Part shown: piece after piece, positions 24,650 to 32,501 of the stretch
Numbering within the stretch: position 1 is the stretch's first letter
Layout: each line of letters opens with the position of its first letter
DNA from: DASUAS01 sp963809795
Lineage (GTDB): Bacteria; Actinomycetota; Acidimicrobiia; IMCC26256; DASPTH01
Length of the DNA: 64,000 nucleotides
Direction of reading: 5' to 3'
NCBI GenBank assembly: GCA_963809795.1
Contig: CAWELN010000019.1
Location: forward strand, 62,001-126,000
Program-made: the position numbers and the translations under genes
Notes under the pieces: generated by a model
What the model was told of the DNA's origin: nothing
The model's database searches: none
Seen by the model: only the letters and a program-made list of their open reading frames with translations

Positions 24650-25489
24650 ATGCCGGAGATCGTGAACGTCGACCAGGCCGCGGCGTGGGACGGGCCGTCG
24701 GGCGATGCGTGGGTGGCACGCGAGGCGGCGCAGAACGAGGCCCTGCGCCCCCACTCGGAGCGCCTGCTCGAGGTGGCCGCGGTGGGCACGACCGACCACG
24801 TGCTCGACGTCGGCTGCGGGACGGGCGACACCACGCGCGCGTGCGCGCGGCTGGCCGTCGACGGTGACGCCCTCGGCGTCGACCTCTCGACCGCGATGCT
24901 GGAGCGGGCGCGTGAGCGTGCCGCGGCCGACGGCCTGACGAACCTCGAGTTCCTGCGCGCCGACGCGCAGGTGCACCCGTTCCCGGCGGGGCGGGCCCAG
25001 GTGGTCGTGAGCCGCTTCGGCGTGATGTTCTTCGCCGATCCGGCGGCTGCCTTCGCCAACATCGGCCGGGGGATGTCGGCCGGTGGCCGGCTCGCGATGG
25101 TGGTGTGGCAGGACTTCGGCCGCAACGAGTGGCTCCGGGTGCCATGGGACGCGCTCGCGATGGGCCGGCCGTTGGCGCCCCCCGTTGCCGGCGCCACCGG
25201 CATGTTGGGCCTCGCGGAACCTGATCGGGTGCGCGCGGTGCTCGAGGCGGCCGGCTTCCGCGGCGTCGCGCTCGAGGACCTCGCCGTCCCGTTCCGGTTC
25301 GGCGGCGACCTCGATGCCGCGGTCGCCATGGCGCGGGACAACGGCGTGACGCGCCCGCTGCTCGCCGACCTCGACGCCGACGCCGTCGCCCGGGCCGTCG
25401 ACGCGCTGCGCACCGCGATGGCCGCGCACGAGACGCGCGACGGCGTGGAGCTCGAGTCCCGGGTATGGATCGTGACCGCGTTCCGTTAG
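24650..25489 (+). CDS. Class I SAM-dependent methyltransferase
   Basis: A 279-residue enzyme. Motif I is VLDVGCGTGDTTRACAR, followed by LGVDLSTAMLERARERAA, LEFLRADAQVHPFP and VVSRFGVMFFADP. The opening AAAWDGPSGDAWVAREA is common in actinobacterial UbiE/COQ5-like methyltransferases of unknown substrate. CGGAGGTGG precedes the ATG. It diverges from smpB and ends 9 nt before mec. Confidence 0.88.
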   Translation: MPEIVNVDQAAAWDGPSGDAWVAREAAQNEALRPHSERLLEVAAVGTTDHVLDVGCGTGDTTRACARLAVDGDALGVDLSTAMLERARERAAADGLTNLEFLRADAQVHPFPAGRAQVVVSRFGVMFFADPAAAFANIGRGMSAGGRLAMVVWQDFGRNEWLRVPWDALAMGRPLAPPVAGATGMLGLAEPDRVRAVLEAAGFRGVALEDLAVPFRFGGDLDAAVAMARDNGVTRPLLADLDADAVARAVDALRTAMAAHETRDGVELESRVWIVTAFR

Positions 25490-25492
25490 ATT
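25487..25492 (+). promoter_or_regulatory. -10 box (TAGATT) of a probable leaderless promoter for mec
   Basis: TAGATT straddles the stop codon of the methyltransferase gene and ends 6 nt before the mec ATG at 25499. No ribosome site intervenes. Confidence 0.5.
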
Positions 25493-25498
25493 GCGCCG

Positions 25499-25942
25499 AT
25501 GGCTCTGGCCGACGGCGCGTCCGTCCTGCGGCTCACGCACGCGCAGTACGAGACCGTCGTCTCGCACTGCTTCGACGGCTTCCCCGACGAGGCGTGCGGC
25601 CTGCTCGCCGGCCCGCTCGACGGGTCGTCGGCCGCGGGCACCGGGGAGGTCACCGCCGCGTACCCGTGCCAGAACGCCGACCAGTCGGCACGCACGTACA
25701 CGGTCGACTCACGCGACTACCTGCGGGCGATGCGTGACGCGGAGTCCCGCGGCACGGAGATCATCGGCGTGTGGCACTCGCACACGCACACCGACGCCTA
25801 CCCGTCGCCGACCGACGTGCGTCAGGCGGTCGACCCCGCATGGTGGTACGTGATCGTGAGCCTGAAGTACGGCGAGCCGGTCCTGCGCGCCTTCCAGATC
25901 CGGGACGAGTCGATCACCGAGGTCGCCGTCGAGGTCGGTTGA
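25499..25942 (+). CDS. mec: Mec, JAMM metalloprotease for CysO-cysteine
   Basis: A 147-residue zinc protease with the complete JAMM set: Glu31 in DEACGLL, and His93, His95, Ser103 and Asp106 in WHSHTHTDAYPSPTD. In Mycobacterium tuberculosis Mec cleaves cysteine from the C-terminus of the sulfur carrier CysO after CysM has built it there. Here cysO and cysM lie 1.4 kb downstream in the same direction, so function is well supported, although unlike the mycobacterial operon four small genes intervene. Confidence 0.92.
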   Translation: MALADGASVLRLTHAQYETVVSHCFDGFPDEACGLLAGPLDGSSAAGTGEVTAAYPCQNADQSARTYTVDSRDYLRAMRDAESRGTEIIGVWHSHTHTDAYPSPTDVRQAVDPAWWYVIVSLKYGEPVLRAFQIRDESITEVAVEVG

Positions 25943-26029
25943 CCCGGCGATGACTGTCACACCGCCGTCGTAGGGTCGAGACACTTCTCCACCGCCGCTT
26001 CCCCGGTCGTGCCGACGTGGGGAGGTGCC

Positions 26030-26365
26030 GTGTTCGTACCGGCTGATCCGGGGATGTTCGTCCTCGGCATCGACGTGGACGGCGAGGTGTGCGGGGTCGG
26101 ACGCAACCCGCGTCATCGCTCGCTCTCCTGGCTGAAGGTCTGGGAGCTGGTCGATCTGGCCGCCGAATTGGGGACCTCGCGGCTCGCCATCGTGGTCCGC
26201 TCGGGAGGACGGGCCGGCCGCCCTTCCGTGCACGAGCTGACCGTGTTCGCCGAGCTCAGGGTGCGGGCTCGCCGAGCCGGGATCGTGTTGGTCGACTGCG
26301 TCGTGTGGCGGGGCGACGAGTGGTGGTCCTTGCGCGTGCTCGACGAGGGCCGGATCGGCGCGTGA
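26030..26365 (+). CDS. Small protein resembling a degenerate RadC-like JAB domain
   Basis: A 111-residue protein reading MFVLGIDVDGEVCGVGRNPR, then ELGTSRLAIVVRSGG, and finally LRVRARRAGIVLVDCVVWRG ending EWWSL. The strand-helix order resembles the RadC/JAB fold, and the last segment matches the late RadC strand (V-x-D-x-V-V-x-x-D). The metal motif HNHPSG is absent; VVRSGGRAG stands in its place, so it is unlikely to bind zinc. GTG 26030 is chosen over GTG 26009 because GGGGAGG precedes it. The family assignment is tentative. It follows mec by 87 nt. Confidence 0.55.
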   Translation: MFVPADPGMFVLGIDVDGEVCGVGRNPRHRSLSWLKVWELVDLAAELGTSRLAIVVRSGGRAGRPSVHELTVFAELRVRARRAGIVLVDCVVWRGDEWWSLRVLDEGRIGA

Positions 26366-26431
26366 CGGTTGGCGGCCGCGTCGAAGGGCCTCGGGCGCGG
26401 GGAACTCCGCTGGGTGACCGGTCGTTTCTTT

Positions 26432-26449
26432 GGTTACTGACCGGTAACC
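26432..26449 (+). promoter_or_regulatory. GGTTAC-N6-GTAACC inverted repeat before a small gene
   Basis: GGTTAC at 26432-26437 and GTAACC at 26444-26449 form a perfect 6-bp inverted repeat that ends beside the GGAGG ribosome site. The octamer TGACCGGT occurs twice here (26415-26422 and 26438-26445). This is a candidate operator; no cognate regulator is evident. Confidence 0.35.
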
Positions 26450-26460
26450 GGAGGCCCCTG

Positions 26461-26643
26461 ATGGTCGAGCACCTGGACATGCAACGCGTCTTGGACGAGC
26501 ACACCGAGATGTACGAGATGCTGAAGCACCTACGGCGCTACGTGGTGCTCGGCACCTCCGACGCCAATCAGGTCAGTGAGCTCTTGCGCCGGGTGGGCAC
26601 CCCGCACGCCTTGCCCTCGGATTGGAAGCCCTGCACTTCGTAG
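26461..26643 (+). CDS. Small hypothetical protein (60 aa)
   Basis: A 60-residue acidic-to-neutral helical protein, MVEHLDMQRVLDEHTEMYEM onward, with the second half NQVSELLRRVG. GGAGG lies 6 nt before the ATG, the best evidence that it is translated. No family is recognised. Its last 76 nt overlap the 3' end of the opposite-strand three-helix-bundle gene, so one of the two may be annotated too long or may regulate the other by antisense. Confidence 0.5.
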   Translation: MVEHLDMQRVLDEHTEMYEMLKHLRRYVVLGTSDANQVSELLRRVGTPHALPSDWKPCTS

Positions 26644-26918
26644 TCGGGCATCCGCACTCGGGGCGCCACGGCCCGGATCCGGTTCGAGGCCGAGAGCTCG
26701 CGCAGCTTCCCCCGCACCGCGCGCGCCACGAAGATCGGCACGAAGTCTCGCACCGGTACCGAGGACCAGCGAACGAACTCCTCACGGACGCCGTACTCGA
26801 TCACCTCGGGCGAGACGTCCTGGAACCGGTCGGCCAACTCGGCGCTGAGGCGGCCGATCTCGAGGTCTTCTCGGACGAGTCCCGAGTCGAGGTGCACGGC
26901 GGTGACTTCCGCGGTCAC
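26568..26918 (-). CDS. Three-helix-bundle dimerisation domain protein (DUF3562-like)
   Basis: A 116-residue protein whose centre, VIEYGVREEFVRWSSVPVRD, followed by FVPIFVARAVRGKLREL, matches the actinobacterial family annotated as three-helix-bundle dimerisation domain. The function is unknown. The GTG start at 26918 lies 3 nt after the stop of an upstream small Cys-containing gene on the same strand (TGA CGC GTG), so the two are probably translationally coupled. GTG 26897 is an alternative start. The variable C-terminal tail overlaps the plus-strand small gene. Confidence 0.65.
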   Translation of the reverse strand: MTAEVTAVHLDSGLVREDLEIGRLSAELADRFQDVSPEVIEYGVREEFVRWSSVPVRDFVPIFVARAVRGKLRELSASNRIRAVAPRVRMPDYEVQGFQSEGKACGVPTRRKSSLT

Positions 26919-26921
26919 GCG

Positions 26922-27125
26922 TCACCCAGCCCGCAGCATCGGATTGTTGCGACCGGATCCCGCGCGGTCGCCGACCTGCAGGCTCGTGCCCACCCAGACC
27001 TCCGACGTGGCACTGCACACCGGACACGGACGAGGCCGAGGCGGCGTCCGGCGCTCGATCGGTGCCGAGCCGATCCGTCCATGCGCAGCGCACAGGAAGT
27101 GATAGCAAACCTCGGCAGTACCCAC
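26922..27125 (-). CDS. Small Cys-containing hypothetical protein (67 aa)
   Basis: A 67-residue protein with two cysteine pairs, CYHFLC (7-12) and CPVC (34-37), separated by a Pro/Arg-rich loop. They may bind one zinc ion, though the spacing matches no family I recognise. GTG 27125 is chosen because a minus-strand promoter (TTGCAT-17-TTAAAT) lies about 37 nt upstream; an ATG at 27200 would be ahead of that promoter. It is the first gene of a two-gene unit with the three-helix-bundle protein, inserted between mec and cysO. Confidence 0.5.
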   Translation of the reverse strand: MGTAEVCYHFLCAAHGRIGSAPIERRTPPRPRPCPVCSATSEVWVGTSLQVGDRAGSGRNNPMLRAG

Positions 27126-27161
27126 CTTGCACCGCCCTGATCCCGCGACCCCGAAAAAGGG

Positions 27162-27190
27162 ATTTAATAACGCGCATTGCCTAAATGCAA
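27162..27190 (-). promoter_or_regulatory. Promoter of the minus-strand two-gene unit
   Basis: TTGCAT (27190-27185) and TTAAAT (27167-27162) are 17 nt apart on the minus strand, in the most AT-rich spot of the surrounding 2 kb. The hexamers match the sigma-70-type consensus at four or five positions each. Expected transcription would start near 27155, about 30 nt before the GTG at 27125. Confidence 0.5.
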
Positions 27191-27354
27191 GCGGGTTCAC
27201 CGCGCGGACGGCATCTGTGACGCGAGCCTTTCACGCCGCCCACCCGGTTCCACCGCCGACGCGATGCACCGCACGTCGCACGGCAGCGAGACCCGGGCTG
27301 AGCGCGCGGCCGGATTGGCGCCGCCGTCAATCCCGACCCGGACGGTCGGACTTG

Positions 27355-27360
27355 TAGGAT
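27355..27360 (+). promoter_or_regulatory. -10 box (TAGGAT) of a probable leaderless promoter for cysO
   Basis: TAGGAT ends 6 nt before the cysO ATG at 27367, placing transcription start at the start codon. It implies that cysO-cysM and the genes behind them have their own promoter rather than depending on mec. Confidence 0.5.
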
Positions 27361-27366
27361 GGGGGC

Positions 27367-27642
27367 ATGGCCGTGGAAGTCCGCCTGCCCACCCTGCTGC
27401 GACCCCACGCCGACGGCGCGTCCTCGGTCGCGGCCGAGGGGGCGACGGTGGGTGAGGTGTTCGGCGCGCTGACCTCGCGCTACCCCGGGCTGGCGGGCCA
27501 GCTGGTCGACGACCAGGGCGACCTCCACAAGTTCGTCAACGTGTACTGCAACGACGACGACATCCGGTACCTCGACCAGCTCGACACCAAGGTCACCGAC
27601 GGCGACGTGCTCTCGATCCTGCCCGCGGTGGCAGGAGGCTGA
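27367..27642 (+). CDS. cysO: CysO, ubiquitin-like sulfur carrier protein
   Basis: A 91-residue beta-grasp protein of the MoaD/ThiS group ending LPAVAGG. The C-terminal Gly-Gly is activated and thiocarboxylated, and CysM transfers the sulfur to O-phosphoserine to make cysteine on CysO. The internal sequence HKFVNVYCNDDDIRYLDQL is typical of CysO proteins. cysM follows after 23 nt and mec, which releases the cysteine, lies upstream, so the complete mycobacterial-type cysteine pathway is encoded here. Confidence 0.93.
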   Translation: MAVEVRLPTLLRPHADGASSVAAEGATVGEVFGALTSRYPGLAGQLVDDQGDLHKFVNVYCNDDDIRYLDQLDTKVTDGDVLSILPAVAGG

Positions 27643-27665
27643 GACCGGTTCGCGCCGGATCCGGC

Positions 27666-28601
27666 ATGCGCCACGAGAACATCCTCGGCGTCATCGGCGA
27701 CACCCCGCTGGTCGGCGTGCACGCACTGTCGCCCAACCCCGACGTGCGCATCTTCGCCAAGCTCGAGGGCCAGAACCCGGGCGGGTCGTCGAAGGACCGC
27801 ATCGCGCTCAAGATGATCGAGCTGGCCGAGGAGTCCGGCGACCTCCGTCCCGGGGACACCATCCTGGAGCCGTCGTCGGGCAACACCGGCATCGGGCTCG
27901 CGATGGTGGCGCGCCTGCGGGGCTACCGCCTGCGGGTGGTGATGCCGGAGAACGTCTCGGTGGAGCGCCGCCAGCTGCTCGAGATCTTCGGTGCCGAGAT
28001 CGTCGTGTCGCCGGCCGAGGAGGGCAGCAACGGCGCCATCCGCCTCTCCGAGAAGCTGGGTGCCGACGACCCGTCGCTGGTGCGCCTGTTCCAGTACGGC
28101 AACCCCGCCAACCCGCTCGCCCACTACGAGCGGACCGGCCCCGAGATCTGGCGCGACTGCCCGGAGGTCGACGTGTTCGTCGCCGGGCTCGGCACCAGCG
28201 GCACGCTGATGGGCGTGGGCCGGTACCTGAAGGAGCAGAACCCCGCGGTGCAGGTCGTCGCGGTCGAGCCTCCGGCGGGGGAGCTGGTGCAGGGTCTGCG
28301 TTCGCTCGACGACGGCTTCGTGCCCCCGATCTTCGATCCCGCGGTCCTCGACCGGAAGTTCATCGTGCGCCCCCGCGAGTCGATCGAGTGGCTCCGGCGC
28401 CTGCTCGACGACTGCGGCGTGTTCGCCGGTGTGTCGTCGGGCGCGGCGGTGGCGGGCGCGGCGAAGATGGCCGCCCAGATGGAGTCGGGCACCATCGTCA
28501 CGCTCCTGCCCGACGCGGGATGGAAGTACCTCTCGTCGGGGGCGTGGACCGACGACCTCGACGAGGTCGTCGAACGGGCGACCCGCATCAACTACTGGTG
28601 A
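27666..28601 (+). CDS. cysM: CysM, CysO-dependent cysteine synthase (O-phosphoserine sulfhydrylase)
   Basis: A 311-residue PLP enzyme. The cofactor lysine is Lys43 in GGSSKDRIA, the phosphate and substrate loops are EPSSGNTGIGLAM and GLGTSGTLMGVGRYL, and the C-terminus SSGAWTDDLDEVVERATRIN is that of the CysM group that uses thiocarboxylated CysO. It produces cysteine in the cytoplasm independently of free sulfide. It is 23 nt downstream of cysO and its stop overlaps the start of the tsaC gene, so it is within one transcription unit. Confidence 0.95.
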   Translation: MRHENILGVIGDTPLVGVHALSPNPDVRIFAKLEGQNPGGSSKDRIALKMIELAEESGDLRPGDTILEPSSGNTGIGLAMVARLRGYRLRVVMPENVSVERRQLLEIFGAEIVVSPAEEGSNGAIRLSEKLGADDPSLVRLFQYGNPANPLAHYERTGPEIWRDCPEVDVFVAGLGTSGTLMGVGRYLKEQNPAVQVVAVEPPAGELVQGLRSLDDGFVPPIFDPAVLDRKFIVRPRESIEWLRRLLDDCGVFAGVSSGAAVAGAAKMAAQMESGTIVTLLPDAGWKYLSSGAWTDDLDEVVERATRINYW

Positions 28602-29551
28602 GCCCGGCCGACGTCGGTCGCGCGGTCGACGTGCTGCGCGGTGGTGGCCTGGTGGCCTTCCCCACCGAGACGGTCTACGGCCTCGGGGCCGACGCGTCGT
28701 CGGCCGCCGCGGTGCGCCGGCTGTTCGCGGTGAAGCGCCGCCCGCCGGATCACCCCGTCATCGTGCACCTCGGCGACCCCGCGCTCCTCCCCGAGTGGGC
28801 CTCCGAGGTGCCGGACGCGGCGGCGGTGCTGGCGCGCGCGTGCTGGCCGGGGCCGTTGACGGTGGTGGTGCCGCGTGCCGCACGGGTCCCGGACGCGGTC
28901 ACCGGTGGGCGTGACACCGTCGGCCTGCGCGTGCCCGACCAGCCGCTCGCGCTCGAGCTGCTGCGCGCCTTCGGTGGTGGCGTCGCCGCGCCGTCCGCCA
29001 ACCGCTTCGGCCGGGTGAGCCCGACGACTGCCGCCGACGTGCGCGCCGACCTCGGCGGCGACGTCGACCTCGTGCTCGACGGTGGTCCGTGTCGGGTCGG
29101 CGTCGAGTCGACCATCGTCGACTGCACCGGGCCGCGACCCGCGATCCTGCGCGAGGGGGGAGTCCCCCGTGGGCGTGTCGAAGCGCTGCTCGGCGTCACG
29201 GTCCCGCTCCTCACCGGCGGTGAGATCGCCGCGCCCGGGACGCTCGCCTCGCACTACGCGCCCCGGGCGCGCGTCGAGCTCACCGACCGCGCCGAGATCG
29301 AGGAACACGCGATGGCTGCGATCGCGCGCGGCGAACGCGTCGGTGTGATCGGCGCGCCGCCGGCGGACGCGCGCGTCGTGGGGCTCGGCGCACCCGCCGA
29401 CGTCGAGCGCTACGCGCACGACCTGTACGCCATGTTGCGGGCGGCCGACGCGCGCGAGCTGGACGTCGTGCTCGCGGTGGTGCCCGACGGCACCGGGCTC
29501 GCGGCCGCGGTGGCGGACCGCCTGCGGCGCGCCGCGGGAGGGGCGACGTGA
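28598..29551 (+). CDS. tsaC: L-threonylcarbamoyladenylate synthase (Sua5/YrdC/YwlC family)
   Basis: A 317-residue protein that makes threonylcarbamoyl-AMP for the t6A37 modification of tRNAs. The YrdC domain shows GGGLVAFPTETVYGLGADA, KRRPPDHPVIVHL, WPGPLTVVVPR, GLRVPDQPLA and PSANRFGRVSPT. The C-terminal Sua5 domain begins near GTLASHYAPRARVEL, so this is the long, two-domain form. GTG 28598 overlaps the cysM stop. This gene replaces the rhomboid gene found at the corresponding mycobacterial position, as far as I recall that order. Confidence 0.93.
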   Translation: MSPADVGRAVDVLRGGGLVAFPTETVYGLGADASSAAAVRRLFAVKRRPPDHPVIVHLGDPALLPEWASEVPDAAAVLARACWPGPLTVVVPRAARVPDAVTGGRDTVGLRVPDQPLALELLRAFGGGVAAPSANRFGRVSPTTAADVRADLGGDVDLVLDGGPCRVGVESTIVDCTGPRPAILREGGVPRGRVEALLGVTVPLLTGGEIAAPGTLASHYAPRARVELTDRAEIEEHAMAAIARGERVGVIGAPPADARVVGLGAPADVERYAHDLYAMLRAADARELDVVLAVVPDGTGLAAAVADRLRRAAGGAT

Positions 29552-30351
29552 CCGCGCCGCCGATCGGCGTCTTCGACTCCGGCCTGGGTGGACTCACGGT
29601 GCTGCGCGCGCTCATCGACCTCCTCCCCGACGAGCGGATCGTGTACTTCGGCGACACCGGTCGATTCCCGTACGGTCCGAAGCCGCGCGAGGAGGTGTTG
29701 GCCCACACGCTCGAGATCACCGACGTGTTGCTCGGCCACGACGTGAAGGCGCTGGTCGTGGCGTGCAACAGCGCGGCCGCCGCCGCGCTCGACCCGCTGC
29801 GCGAGCAGCTGACGATCCCGGTGATCGGGGTCATCGAGCCCGGACTGCGGGCAGCGGCGCGCGCCACCCGCAGCGGCCGGGTCGGGGTGATCGGCACCGT
29901 CGGCACCATCGCGTCGGGCGCGTACCAGCGGATCGCCGACGAGCAGGAGACGACCATCGAGCTCACGTGCGCGGCCTGCCCCGGGTTCGTGGAATTCGTC
30001 GAGGCGGGCGACGTCGACTCGGACCAGGTGCACGTGTTGGCGGAGCGGCTGCTGGCGCCGGTCTGCGAGGCCGACGTCGACACGCTCGTGCTCGGGTGTA
30101 CGCACTACCCGCTGTTGGCCCGTACCATCGGCGACGTGATGGGGAGGGACGTCGTCCTGGTGTCGAGCGCGGACGAGACCGCGTTCGCGGTCCGCGACCT
30201 CCTGACCAGCGAGAACATGCTGGCGACGGAGCCGGCGCGTGACCCGCGGCACGTTTTCTTCACCTCGGGACCCGTCGATACCTTCCGCACGCTCGGAGTG
30301 CGGTTCCTCGGTCCCGAGGTCGCTGCCGTCGAGCCCTGGCGTTGGGGCTGA
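29548..30351 (+). CDS. murI: Glutamate racemase MurI
   Basis: A 267-residue racemase that supplies D-glutamate for peptidoglycan. It begins PPIGVFDSGLGGLTVLRAL. The two catalytic cysteines are Cys73 in VVACNSAAA and Cys184 in LGCTHYPLL, and GDTGRFPYGPKP is present. GTG 29548 overlaps the preceding stop by 4 nt, so translation is coupled within the cysO-cysM-tsaC-murI unit. Confidence 0.96.
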   Translation: MTAPPIGVFDSGLGGLTVLRALIDLLPDERIVYFGDTGRFPYGPKPREEVLAHTLEITDVLLGHDVKALVVACNSAAAAALDPLREQLTIPVIGVIEPGLRAAARATRSGRVGVIGTVGTIASGAYQRIADEQETTIELTCAACPGFVEFVEAGDVDSDQVHVLAERLLAPVCEADVDTLVLGCTHYPLLARTIGDVMGRDVVLVSSADETAFAVRDLLTSENMLATEPARDPRHVFFTSGPVDTFRTLGVRFLGPEVAAVEPWRWG

Positions 30352-30353
30352 AC

Positions 30354-31082
30354 GTGGAATTGACCGTGTTGGGGTGTTCGGGGTCGTACGGCGGCGCCGG
30401 CGGCGAAGCCTGCAGCGGGTACCTGGTGCGCGGCGCCGACTCGTCGGTCTGGGTCGACTGCGGCAACGGCAGCTTCGGGCACCTGCAGGAGCACGTGGCG
30501 GTCGAGGACCTGTCGGCGGTGGTGCTCACCCACGGCCACCCCGACCACTGCGTCGACATCTACGGCCTGCACGTGATGCTGCGCTACGGCCTGGGCCGGG
30601 AGCACGTCCCGGTGTACGCGCCCGAGGGCTTGGAGAAGTTCCTGCTGTCGCTGGTGTCCGACTGGGGCAACACCTTCGACTGGTGCGTGGTCGGCGACGG
30701 CGACACCGCCGCGGTGGGCGACATCGACCTCAAGTTCTCGCGCACCGACCACCCGCCGCCCACCTACGCGGTCGAGGCCACCCACGACGGGCGTCGCCTG
30801 ATCTACACCGCCGACACCGGGCCCGACTGGACGGTGGGCGCGTTCGACCCCGGCGCCGACGTCGTGCTGTCGGAGGCCACGTACCTCGACGCCAACATCC
30901 CCGCGCCGATCCACCTCTCGGCGAAGCAGGCGGGCGCGGCGGCGCGCGAAGCGGGCGCGGAGCGCCTGATCCTCACCCACCTCTGGCCGATGATCGACAA
31001 GCTGGAGGCGGCGGCGGAGGGCTCGGACGCGTTCGGGAGCGGTGTCACCCTGGCTTCGCAGGGGCTCGTCACTACCATCTGA
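30354..31082 (+). CDS. MBL-fold hydrolase, Rv1339-like phosphodiesterase
   Basis: A 242-residue metallo-beta-lactamase-fold protein starting MELTVLGCSGSYGG. Metal ligands are in VLTHGHPDHCVD, YTADTGPD and LILTHLWP. Position directly after murI and before rph is the same as mycobacterial Rv1339, an atypical class II cAMP phosphodiesterase, and the sequence fits that family. GTG 30354, 3 nt after the murI stop, is preferred to the TTG at 30342. Confidence 0.87.
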   Translation: MELTVLGCSGSYGGAGGEACSGYLVRGADSSVWVDCGNGSFGHLQEHVAVEDLSAVVLTHGHPDHCVDIYGLHVMLRYGLGREHVPVYAPEGLEKFLLSLVSDWGNTFDWCVVGDGDTAAVGDIDLKFSRTDHPPPTYAVEATHDGRRLIYTADTGPDWTVGAFDPGADVVLSEATYLDANIPAPIHLSAKQAGAAAREAGAERLILTHLWPMIDKLEAAAEGSDAFGSGVTLASQGLVTTI

Positions 31083-31111
31083 CTCCCATCGCCACCACCC
31101 CGGGAGACCTC

Positions 31112-31852
31112 GTGGGCATCCGACGTGACGGGCGCGAGCCCGACGACCTGCGCACCCTGGCGTTCACGCGCGACTTCACCCAGTTCGCGGCCGGTTCCGT
31201 GCTCGTCGAGTTCGGCATGACGCGCGTGTTGTGCACCGCATCGGTCGAGGAGCGCATCCCGCCGTGGTTGCGGGGCAAGGGTCGGGGCTGGGTCACCGCC
31301 GAGTACTCGATGCTCCCGGGGGCGACGTCCGAGCGCAATGACCGCGAGGCCGCTCGGGGCAAGCAGTCGGGCCGCACGCAGGAGATCCAGCGCCTCATCG
31401 GACGCTCGTTGCGCGCGGTCACCGACCTCACCGCGACGGGTGAGGTGCAGGTCACGGTCGACTGCGACGTGCTCCAGGCCGACGGCGGCACCCGGACCGC
31501 GTCGATCTGCGGTGGCTACGTGGCGCTGCACGACGCGTTCTCGCGGCTCGTCGCCGACAAGAAGCTGGGCGCCCACCCGCTCACCGACCAGTGCGCGGCG
31601 ATCTCGGTCGGGATCGTCGACGCCCTGCCGTACCTCGACCTCGACTACTCCGAGGACGTGCGGGCCGAGGTCGACATGAACGTCGTGATGACGGGCGAGG
31701 GGCGTTTCGTCGAGGTGCAGGGGACCGCCGAGGGCGCCGCGTTCTCGCGCCGTGAGCTCGACGACCTGCTGGCGCTGGCCGAGGGCGGCATCGCACAGAT
31801 CTTCGAGCTGCAGCGCGAGGTGCTGGCCGACCCGCCACCCCCTCGACGGTGA
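31112..31852 (+). CDS. rph: Ribonuclease PH
   Basis: A 246-residue phosphorolytic exoribonuclease that trims tRNA 3' ends. Characteristic parts are GIRRDGREPDDLRTLAFTRD, GMTRVLCTASVEERIPPWLR, AEYSMLPGAT, RTQEIQRLIGRSLRAVTDL, DCDVLQADGGTRTASICGG and the C-terminal GTAEGAAFSRRELDDLLALA. The start GTG 31112 has CGGGAG upstream; the frame is open far before it. It precedes rdgB by 10 nt, the widespread rph-rdgB pair. Confidence 0.96.
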   Translation: MGIRRDGREPDDLRTLAFTRDFTQFAAGSVLVEFGMTRVLCTASVEERIPPWLRGKGRGWVTAEYSMLPGATSERNDREAARGKQSGRTQEIQRLIGRSLRAVTDLTATGEVQVTVDCDVLQADGGTRTASICGGYVALHDAFSRLVADKKLGAHPLTDQCAAISVGIVDALPYLDLDYSEDVRAEVDMNVVMTGEGRFVEVQGTAEGAAFSRRELDDLLALAEGGIAQIFELQREVLADPPPPRR

Positions 31853-31862
31853 GATCCCGTCG

Positions 31863-32471
31863 ATGAAGCTCGTCCTCGCCACCGCCAACCCCGACAAGGC
31901 CGAGGAGATCCGCTTCGTCCTGCGCGACGCCGGCGTCGACGTCGACCTCGTCGGACGCCCGGCCGGGGTGCCCGAGGTCGACGAGACCGGCGAGACGCTG
32001 GAGGAGAACGCGCGCCTCAAGGCGGTCGCGCTGTGTGACGCCACCGGACTCCCGGCGGTGGCCGACGACACCGGGCTCTCGGTCGATGCCCTCTTCGGCG
32101 CGCCGGGCGTGTACTCCGCCCGGTTCGCCGGCGAGCACGCCACCTATGCCGACAACGTGGCCAAGCTGCTCCACGAGCTCCGCGACGTCCCCGGCCCGGA
32201 GCGCACCGCCCGGTTCACCACCGTGGCGCTGGCCCGGTGGCCGGACGGGCGCGAGGTGGCGGCCATCGGCGACGTGGAGGGCACCATCGGCGGCGAGGCA
32301 CGGGGTGACGGCGGGTTCGGCTACGACCCGCTGTTCGTGCCGATCGAGGGCGACGGCCGCACCTTTGCCGAGATGACGGCGGTCGAGAAGCATCGGGTGT
32401 CGCACCGGGGCCGCGCGTTCCGTACCCTGGCCGACGGGCTCAAGATCGTCCTGACCCTGGATCCGGAGTAG
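31863..32471 (+). CDS. rdgB: XTP/dITP diphosphatase (RdgB/HAM1 family)
   Basis: A 202-residue house-cleaning nucleotide pyrophosphatase that removes dITP and XTP. Motifs are KLVLATANPDKAEEIRFVL, LPAVADDTGLSVDALFGAPG, YSARFAGEHATYADNVAKLL, GFGYDPLFVP and the C-terminal EKHRVSHRGRAFRTLAD. It is the last recognised gene of the mec/cysO housekeeping block. Confidence 0.96.
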   Translation: MKLVLATANPDKAEEIRFVLRDAGVDVDLVGRPAGVPEVDETGETLEENARLKAVALCDATGLPAVADDTGLSVDALFGAPGVYSARFAGEHATYADNVAKLLHELRDVPGPERTARFTTVALARWPDGREVAAIGDVEGTIGGEARGDGGFGYDPLFVPIEGDGRTFAEMTAVEKHRVSHRGRAFRTLADGLKIVLTLDPE

Positions 32472-32501
32472 CGGAGGCGCAATGGAAGCGGAGCGCTAGA
32501 G

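Noticed and set aside
26782..27177. 131-codon minus-strand frame between mec and cysO
   Set aside because: It is Arg-rich without motifs and overlaps the three-helix-bundle gene in another frame. The 26922-27125 frame has a promoter and coupling to the next gene.
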